From the NCBI GenBank assembly GCA_963514095.1, contig OY741281.1, positions 2,208,938-2,272,937 of the forward strand: a stretch of DNA of 64,000 nucleotides, written 5' to 3'. A program made the translations under genes and the position numbers. The DNA comes from Eutrigla gurnardus (Eukaryota; Chordata; Actinopteri; Perciformes; Triglidae). Each line of letters opens with the position of its first letter. The first letter of the stretch is position 1. This document shows positions 12,084 through 64,000 of the stretch, piece by piece. The notes below the pieces were generated by a model. That model did not search any database and was not told the DNA's origin. It saw only the letters and a list, made by a program, of their open reading frames with translations.

Positions 12084-12267
12084 TGTGCTTCTCCAGGAAC
12101 TCTGGCGTGAGGGTCCAGGGTGCGTCTCGGAGGACCTCATCCACGTACCGGCAGTGTCTCAGCGCCTCGTAGCGTTCCACCTCCGTCATCACCGTGAAGC
12201 CTTTGTATTTGTGGGTCAACTCGTCGCTGCATACTGGTCCCAGTAAGGAAACAGTCAGATACCAGGT

Positions 12268-12314
<47 letters not shown>

Positions 12315-12441
12315 GCCTACCTCCCACTATCAGGTAGGTGTTGGGGAACAGGTTCTTGGCCTGCATGAGAGCGCGAGCGTGACCGGAGTGGAACAGGTCG
12401 AAGATGCCGTCTGCGTAGACTCGGACTGGCCGGTCCACTGG

Positions 12442-12500
<59 letters not shown>

Positions 12501-13199
12501 CACACACACACTACTTATCAGAACCGGCTGAACTCGTCACACCGGTCTCCGGCCTCTAGGGGCAGCTATGACAACACAGCTGCTACTCTGCAGCTCTCTC
12601 AGAAGAGCAGAAGGAGCAGAAACTGGAGGAGGAGAAGCTAGAGGAGGAGAAATTGGAGAAGCTGGAGGAGGAGGAGGAGGAGGAGCTGGAGGAGCAAGGA
12701 GGAGGAGAAGCTGGAGGAGGAGGAGGAGGAGAAGCTGGAGGAGGAGGAGGAGGAGGAGGAGGAGCTGGAGGAGGAGAAGCAGGAGGAGGAGCTGGAGGAG
12801 GAGAAGCAGGAGGAGGAGAAGGAGGAGGAGGAGGAGAAGCTGAAGGAGGAAAAGCTTGAGGAGGAGGAGGAAGAGGAGGAATAGGAGGAGGAGCCCAGCC
12901 TACCTGGCGTGCCCCTGCTGGCCTGGGCGATGGTGAGTTTCTCGTGGGGGGCGCGACAATCACAGCTGGTCTCCCTCGCAAAGATGGCGGGTTTAGTCAG
13001 AGTCTAACAGCGAGGGAGAGAAAAGAGACGGGCTTTAGGACCACACACAGCACAGAGACCCCCCTCCCTCATTCCTTCAGTGGTGCACAATACGTCTCAC
13101 TTTCCAGCTCCCATTACAGTAACCTCCATTAGGTTATTGACCACCACGATGCCCCATATTGGGAGGATGGATCGAGAGCTGCACTCAGTGTTATTGATC

Positions 13200-13248
<49 letters not shown>

Positions 13249-14573
13249 TCTAGTAACATTAAGCAGAAAAACAAGCTGTTGGTCTGCTTTTCCTCCCTCC
13301 CTCTCTCTCTCTCTGTCTCTCTCTGTCTCTCGAGAATTTGCAAAGGGGGAGAGCGAGATGGGAAGATGCCGGTAACCTAGGCAACCAACGGGATGCATAT
13401 GGAAACAAAGACATGGTGGATGATACAACATCAAGGTTAAAGCGCTGTGAGGTTGTGAGCCATCTGTTGACTGCAGGGAACATCTCTCTCACTCAGGCTG
13501 ATGGAAATGAGAATGGGTGAGTCTGCAGGGGGGGGGGGGGGGGGGGGACGACACATCGCCATGGCGACTGACGTCAACATGTCCTCCAGGTCTGTCTGAC
13601 ATGAAGGCTGCACGTCGCTCTGTGTTTCATCACAGGTTCTATAAGTTGACGAGCTCTCGTGTCCTCGGAGACTTAGAAGTATTACAACGGGACGTCCATC
13701 TCCATGGCGACGCTTTGCCAGCCTCCTCCTGTGGGGGGACCCCAAGTGTTCTGGGTCCAACTCCCCAGAGGGGAGGGGGGCCTCTGTGCCTCTAAAAGGT
13801 CCTTCCTGGAGCGTATTCAACCCTCCAGTTCTGTTTGGGAACCCGGAGACTTCGGGATCCTTAGCAACTAAAAACCATACCGTGCATCGTTTTATCTTTT
13901 ATGGTGGTTCTTGTGTAAAAGAAGTAGTACGATGCATTTACATATATGTTGCAACGGGTTAGACCTGTCTGGGGCCTGACTATTTACGATATGCTTCATG
14001 CATAAACAATATAACACATACCTTATTTGCTGTAATAAATGTGCATGCAAAGCAGGTAAATGTTTGCATCCACTACTATCTGGGAAAAGGAAATGAAGTT
14101 TTGGTTTTAGCGTTGCTGTAGATGTGAGACTCCCGTTGCTTCTGAACATTTTGTACATGTTTCCACTTCTCTGTCCATTTCCATAAGAGGTGTAGAAGTC
14201 CAGTGTTAGCATCAGAGCTACAACAACAACAACAGCAGCAGCAGCAGCAGAAAGGTCACCTCCTGTAATTTCTTGGCTGCTGTGAGAACAAAGGGGGGCG
14301 GCTTAAAAACACTTCAACTGGCTGGACGGAAGAGGGGGGGGGGGGGCTTCACGGGCCTGTCGGGGCGAGCAGTGTGAGCATGCACAGAAAAAAAGCCCAG
14401 AACATCTGGCATAAGAAGGATTAAAGCTTAAAAAAGAGCGAGAGAGATAGAGAGAGAGTGAGAGAGAAAGAGGGCACGAGAAAAATTGGCGTTTGGAGGA
14501 GACGAACGTGGATGCCAGGATGAGGAATTACAAGAATACAACCATGAGATGTTCTCCTTTACTGCTGCAATGT

Positions 14574-14623
<50 letters not shown>

Positions 14624-14714
14624 TCCACTCAGCATTCTGAGCATAACCTCATATAGAGGATCTGTTTCGAATCGGGGGGGAGAAAGCTGGAGCCTTTGTC
14701 TCTCTCTCGCTCTC

Positions 14715-14796
<82 letters not shown>

Positions 14797-14861
14797 TCAC
14801 ACACACACATTGGATGCCCTACCGTCCGCGGATGGGGGCAGGTGTGCTCGAGCTCCTCCAT
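10332..14861 (-). CDS. pcyt1b: CTP:phosphocholine cytidylyltransferase beta (8 coding exons)
   Basis: Rate-limiting enzyme of the Kennedy pathway: CTP plus phosphocholine gives CDP-choline. Coding exons in transcript order: 14861-14823, 13003-12904, 12437-12321, 12233-12082, 11810-11732, 11622-11480, 11285-11097, 10556-10332. All splice sites are GT-AG on the - strand and the phases close, giving 347 residues. Visible features: catalytic HSGH (63-66) in DGIFDLFHSGHARALMQAK; RTEGISTS (170-177); the lipid-sensing amphipathic M domain in exon 7 (211-273, rich in EEKS repeats); and a Ser/Pro-rich phosphorylation tail ending SSMSEGDEDEK, as in the beta rather than the alpha isoform. No basic nuclear localisation cluster is seen at the N-terminus, which also fits beta. 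The start in MEELEHTCPHPR aligns with an internal methionine of the longer human form. An in-frame TGA (14877-14879) six codons upstream closes this exon, so a longer N-terminus would need another exon. Introns are loaded with CA/TG repeats. Confidence 0.96.
10647..11086. mobile_element. hAT-like MITE with GGGGTCCGGGACCCC ends and internal 32-bp minisatellite
   Basis: The left end CTTCAACAGGGGGTCCGGGA is inverted at the right end (TCCCGGACCCCCGGTTGAAG). The interior carries about three 32-bp units of the type GGTCCCTCCACCAGGTCTCT. It sits in the last pcyt1b intron and ends 11-20 bp from exon 11097-11285. Related copies lie at about 38.65-39.08 and 49.05-49.43 kb. I found no clear target duplication. 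Confidence 0.7.
11626..11679. repeat. (CA)n in pcyt1b intron 5
   Basis: CA run with a few interruptions, occupying about half of a 109-bp intron. Confidence 0.95.
12035..12081. repeat. (CA)n abutting a pcyt1b splice donor
   Basis: On the - strand this is (TG)n beginning at the exon edge. Exon 12233-12082 ends CACAAG and the intron opens GTGTGTGTG, so the 5' splice site is the first units of the microsatellite. Confidence 0.95.
12270..12312. repeat. (GT)n in the 87-bp pcyt1b intron 3
   Basis: About half of intron 12234-12320 is a GT/CA run, so repeat-length changes directly change the length of a near-minimal intron. Confidence 0.95.
12444..12511. repeat. (CA)n at the acceptor side of pcyt1b intron 2
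   Basis: On the - strand a (TG)n run precedes the TTTCCAG acceptor of exon 12437-12321 by only a few bases, replacing the usual polypyrimidine tract with alternating T and G. Confidence 0.95.
12625..12893. repeat. ~270-bp polypurine (GGA)n/(GGAGAAGCT)n tract
   Basis: Nearly unbroken purines on the + strand built from GGAGGAG and GGAGAAGCTGGAGGAGG units, inside pcyt1b intron 2. Reading frames through it only reflect the triplet repeat. Confidence 0.95.
13004..14822 (-). other. pcyt1b: pcyt1b intron 1 (first coding intron)
   Basis: No exon recognised. Contents: (GT)n at 13203-13247, a CT/TCTG tract at 13290-13331, a poly-G run at 13528-13547, (CAA)n(CAG)n at 14219-14252, poly-G at 14334-14346, and CA runs at 14575-14621 and 14718-14809. 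The last CA run ends only about 15 bp from the donor at 14822. Confidence 0.6.
14718..14809. repeat. (CA)n microsatellite, ~90 bp
   Basis: Long CA run with a short ACTCACTC interruption, next to the first pcyt1b coding exon. Confidence 0.95.
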
Positions 14862-15450
14862 GATTCTCCCAAAGACTCATGGGATGCGGATGCTTGTGGT
14901 CCCTCCGTAATGTGACTCAGCATCAGCGAGACGCGAGCCTCTCTCTCTCCTCAACGCTGTCTCTTTCTCCTTCCTCTATTCCCCCCGCCCACTCCCTCCT
15001 CCTCCTCCTCCTCCTCCACCTCCTCCTCCTCCTCCACCTCCCTGATCTCCTGATGCAGAGAGGTGGAGACAGTGATGACGTCTCACTCTGTAGCGAAAAA
15101 GGTTGATGTTCTTGCAGAAAAAACATGCTTTATAAAGACAGCTCCAGGCAGATCTGGAATCAGTGTTACAGCCAAAAACAACGGGGAAGGAGACACGTCC
15201 CATAATGCATTGGTGTTACCGTGACACGTTGTACCTGGGAGGTAATGAGCAGAAGAAACAAGATGGAAAAAAGAAACCACGTTTATCCGCACGGAGTGGA
15301 GTCTCTGTGGGAATAAACGATCTTCGATGTGCCGACGAGAGGACGAGCTCTCTCCATGGCGACGGGAAAGAGGAGAGAGAGCTCCCGGGGATGGACCAAT
15401 CAGAGAGCAGCTACGGCGGTCCGGCAGTATGAGCGGAGGGGATTGGCGGA
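14862..15450 (-). promoter_or_regulatory. pcyt1b: pcyt1b 5' UTR / candidate promoter side
   Basis: Sequence upstream of the first pcyt1b ATG. It contains a CT-rich tract with (CTC)n triplets (14938-15050), purine-rich on the transcribed strand. A further non-coding or alternative first exon may lie here or farther up. I saw no TATA box at a convincing place. Confidence 0.3.
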
Positions 15451-15864
15451 GTGGTCCATAGCGCCATCAGTGGGATGAAGTACCAATACTTGTTGGCTCG
15501 ACGTGGAAGTGTATATATTATATACTCAACTGTCATTTTAGCACAATCACACCCATGTTATGTATTTATTTTATTTCTAAGGGACCATATATAATATAAA
15601 ACTTAAGCATGAAGCTGATTTTCTTCTGCATCTGATTGAACTCCATAATGCAGTTATGAAACGCACAAATATGAAGACACACACACACACACACCTTGTG
15701 TCATGGGTGGTTGATAACAGCAAACAGTTTTAAATGCCATATAAAACAAGTAAAATACAAACTTAAATGTAACATATGGATGATAGAGTCCAAGTTAACT
15801 TTCCAGTTTGCAGCTCTAATGTGTGAGTCTGACTTCTAGAGTTCTAGAAAACTCCACCTTCACC

Positions 15865-16394
15865 CAGGGTGCGAGTTACGGGGGAGCAGGGGGAGCCATG
15901 GCTCCCCTGGTGGCCACCTGAGCTCCCCTGGAAACATGATTTGTGAAATTTGGGGGGAGCTCTAAAATATTGATATGATTGCCAAATTAATTATATTTTG
16001 GCCATGGTTTTCCCTCAAAGGTGTAAAATAAGAGAAATAAAATTTTATTTTTAGTTCGTGATTCATGAAAAAAGTGTTGCCTGCTTGCACGTCGGAGGCG
16101 CTTGAAGCGTGGTGCCGCTGGCTGCTCTTATCGCGTGTTTGGCTCTGTGTACAGCTATAGCCCATGTGATGTATGATGTGATGATGATCGATCGGGGTGT
16201 TTCATGTAAATATTGTACATAGACCTATGGTGTGCGTGCAACGGATTTTCTCTTTATAATAGGCATATGCTGTTGCTATTAATGACAGGATCAGCATTTA
16301 AACTTTGCCCCCCTCCAAAAAAAAAAAAAAAAAAAATGATCGCCCGCCCCCAGCCCCGGCTCCCCCGGACACCGTGGTATAACTCGCACACTGC
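15865..16394. mobile_element. Non-autonomous hAT transposon with 8-bp target duplication
   Basis: The left terminus CAGGGTGCGAGTTA (15865-15878) and right terminus TAACTCGCACACTG (16381-16394) are inverted repeats with one mismatch. The flanks 15857-15864 and 16395-16402 are both CCTTCACC, an exact 8-bp target-site duplication. CAG...CTG ends with an 8-bp duplication are diagnostic of the hAT superfamily. The 530-bp interior has GGGGGAGC-rich subterminal sequence and no transposase frame. Confidence 0.92.
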
Positions 16395-17640
16395 CTTCAC
16401 CACATTATCTATGTGTAGAAAGTATTGAAAGATGCATGCTCACCGTTTGTGGTCCTCTTCTGCAACAAAGAGCTGCGCTACAGGAATGCGCTCTGACGCG
16501 TCGCTGTTTCACCATGGTGTCCAAAAATAAAGAAAAATAGCGCACGATTATTCAGGTTTACAGGGCCTCCTGAAGTAAAGTAACTCCTTCACTTCTTCTT
16601 GTCTTCTGTCCTCCTCCTCTTCCTCCTCCTCCTCTAGTCTGAAGCCCAGCAGCAGCAGCAGTGGCAGCGGAGGAGGAGGGACGGCAGATCTGCTGCTCAC
16701 AGCTGACCAGCTGCGACGACTACAGTGGGCCGCGGTCCATTTAGCTGACCTTTACAGCAGATCACACGGCCGCCACACGATGCGTGCATGTACACTTCCC
16801 TGTTATGCAATATGCAACTTACAGCCTAATCTAAAACATGCATTCATTTAGGACAGCAACGAATATGAACCCGCATAAAAAGTTCATATTGGACACAAAT
16901 ATACTGAATTCACCATGTGTGTAAGTTTATCACGGTAATGGTATAAAATGTAAAACAGGCTGTGGGGATGAAAAAGGACAAAACAAGCTTTGTGTTTTTC
17001 ATTGTTGGACGCCACTTTTGTCTCTGCTGGCCCCAATCTGGGACAGGAACCCATTGTGCCCTGCAAAGTCCCGCCTGGTCGCCATGGTAACGACCTTCAT
17101 CAGGACACATAAGCGTTGCTATTGACTTAAAAAAAGAAGAAAAAACGGAGAGAGTCGAACGGCCTAATATACATTTTAAGGTTGTAAAACACAGATAACA
17201 TGGGTTTACTGAATTTGAAGTACTTTTGTTATTTTTATATAAAAAAAAGGCTACATATATTTTTCTTTTTATAACTTTGCATTTTATGTCTGAAGTAGAA
17301 AAAACTAAAAATAAAATTAATACATACATTTCTTTAAACATGTAATCAATTCGCTAAGTTGTTGGTCTAATTATTGAAGACATTTATAGCATCATAGTAT
17401 TTTTTATAGTATCATGTATGCAAGAAAACTCTTAATAATAATTAGTAATTTATTATTTTATTTTTATGTGTAATTTATTTATTATTATTATTTTATTATT
17501 TTATTAATTTATATTTTTATAATGTATGTACTAACGTGTCACATACTGTAGAAATACTGTACTTCTACTTCTACTTCTTCTACTACTACTATCTGCTCTG
17601 TTGATTCTGTGGAGTCGTAGTTGAACAACACCGCCACCTT
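16395..17640. other. pcyt1b-pola1 intergenic region
   Basis: No gene recognised. It holds (TCC)n runs near 16610-16635, CAG triplets near 16648, and an A/T-rich stretch at 17360-17540. Confidence 0.5.
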
Positions 17641-17858
17641 TTGGTGAGCAGAGCGGAGACAACGCCATTCATTTTCGTTTCTTTTTTTTCATTGGCTAAC
17701 AGTGATCTGATGTCACTTCCGGTATATGACTTTTTCCCCGGGAAGGCGAGATTTGGCGCGCGGCGGACTCGTCCTTGTTGTTGTGTCGCGCAGCAGCAGC
17801 AGCTGTCATTTTACAAACGTTAACGGATTAAAACAAAAACAAACAGACGTTTAACGTC
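17641..17858 (+). promoter_or_regulatory. pola1: pola1 proximal promoter with ETS-like and E2F-like motifs
   Basis: CACTTCCGGT at 17714-17723 matches the ETS/GABP core and TTTGGCGC at 17752-17759 matches the E2F consensus TTTSGCGC. Both lie 100-145 bp upstream of the pola1 ATG in a GC-rich, TATA-less segment. POLA1 is a known E2F-regulated S-phase gene, so the arrangement fits G1/S control. Motif matching is by eye. Confidence 0.6.
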
Positions 17859-62906
<45,048 letters not shown>

Positions 62907-63175
62907 AACACACTAACAACTGGAAACACATCTGGGGAAGAAGCTCCGACAGACTTTTTGCACATTCAGCTCCACCTGTTTGAATTCAACCTTTGACCTC
63001 GTGAACCCTGATGAGCTCATTGATACGACTTTAAAAAACAAAAAAACAATCACACCTCCACCCGTCTCCACACGGACACTCATGACTTGACCCCGTCACC
63101 CTGACTCTGTATGATAAAGGGGAGCAGCAATCATACCTAAATGACTGTGTGTGTGTGTGTGTGTGTGTGTGTCTC

Positions 63176-63262
<87 letters not shown>

Positions 63263-63421
63263 TCTGAGCAAAACCGGCGCACTCCAAAAGCCGCTAATTA
63301 GCCAATGATAGTGACCGGCGGCCACCGAGACCACTGGAGGCCTGCAGCGATCGGACACCTGTTCTGATTACCACCATTCATCTGAGTGTGTGTGTGTGTG
63401 TGTGTGTCTGTGTGTGTGTGT

Positions 63422-63472
<51 letters not shown>

Positions 63473-63826
63473 TGTGTGTGTCTGTGTGTGTCTGTGTGTG
63501 TGTGTGCGTGTGCGTGTGTGATGGGGTGAGGGAGGCCACACGCGCTGCTCCCTTACTCTTTTGTCTCCGTATCGAACAGCTGATCTCCTTCTCCTCCACT
63601 GCCTCTGTTTAACTGATGCCATTCCATCCTCCCCTCCCTCCCTCCCTCCTCTGTGCAGATTGTGTTTTAATGCCTGTAATTTTCTATGTATCCTACTTGT
63701 ATTGCTCAGGTGGTGTGATGTAATGATTTTTTTTTGTGCTGTAATGACCCGGAATATTTCAAATTGGGTGTTTTGATATTGATGAGAACCGTTTTTTGTT
63801 TTTTTTTATACTGCAACTTCAATAAA
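62907..63826 (+). other. pola1: pola1 3' UTR with two TG arrays
   Basis: Non-coding sequence after the stop, with (TG)n at 63144-63260 and an interrupted TG array at 63386-63520. No further gene is seen before the window edge; another TG run lies at 63873-63906. Confidence 0.6.
63821..63826 (+). terminator. pola1: Candidate pola1 polyadenylation signal
   Basis: AATAAATAAATAAA cluster about 915 bp after the stop codon. The downstream segment is T/GT-rich from 63857, as expected of a cleavage site. Confidence 0.6.
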
Positions 63827-63872
63827 TAAATAAAAAAAACTAAATGGATACAATGTTAGTCTTGTTTTATTG

Positions 63873-63907
<35 letters not shown>

Positions 63908-64000
63908 CATGGTTTCCTGTTACGGCTGCTCTGTTAAACATTACAAAATGTGCAACGAAAGTTGGAAGTTTTGTAAATCTTTATTCGACACATTAAAAGA

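Noticed and set aside
12583..12981. Pro/Ser-rich frame antisense to the GGA tract, running into a pcyt1b exon
   Set aside because: A product of the triplet-like repeat; the overlap with exon 12904-13003 is in the wrong frame for the cytidylyltransferase.

Overview
The window is nuclear DNA of a vertebrate, almost certainly a teleost fish. Genes are split by short GT-AG introns, the decoded proteins are vertebrate orthologues, and the rest is full of (CA/TG)n microsatellites and small terminal-inverted-repeat DNA transposons. A spiny-rayed (percomorph) fish is plausible from the compact introns, but I cannot fix the species.

Three genes are present, in the order and orientation known around human Xp22.11. 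(1) pdk3, + strand, coding 601-6049: 11 coding exons that join in frame to 406 residues, a pyruvate dehydrogenase kinase. (2) pcyt1b, - strand, coding 14861 down to 10332: 8 coding exons joining to 347 residues, CTP:phosphocholine cytidylyltransferase beta. Its first 13-codon exon (14823-14861) is too short to show as a long reading frame. (3) pola1, + strand, coding 17859-62906: 37 coding exons found, about 1464 residues, the catalytic subunit of DNA polymerase alpha. pdk3 and pcyt1b converge on a shared 3' region near 8.55-8.65 kb. pcyt1b and pola1 are divergent across about 3 kb that holds a 530-bp hAT element with an exact 8-bp target duplication and, next to pola1, ETS-like and E2F-like promoter motifs.

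pola1 exons 1-26 are packed into 17.9-25.5 kb; the remaining 11 exons are spread over 35-63 kb. The introns of the 3' half hold long TG arrays, DNA transposon copies, and blocks of unique, homeodomain-motif-rich, non-repetitive sequence. In mammals the last three POLA1 introns contain some of the longest ultraconserved elements, several acting as enhancers of the neighbour ARX. The blocks at 43.7-44.5, 46.9-47.1, 48.1-48.2, 50.5-51.1, 51.4-52.0, 53.9-54.0, 56.2-56.6 and 59.0-59.2 kb are candidates for the fish counterparts. ARX itself is not in the window.

The three genes act in separate housekeeping pathways (mitochondrial fuel choice, phosphatidylcholine synthesis, replication priming); their linkage is conserved synteny, not an operon-like unit. 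I see no undescribed multi-gene system. The most unusual signal is one repeat family with CAGGGTTC-type inverted ends: 12 copies, all in introns of + strand genes and all in the same orientation, one of which makes up nearly the whole of pdk3 intron 7.
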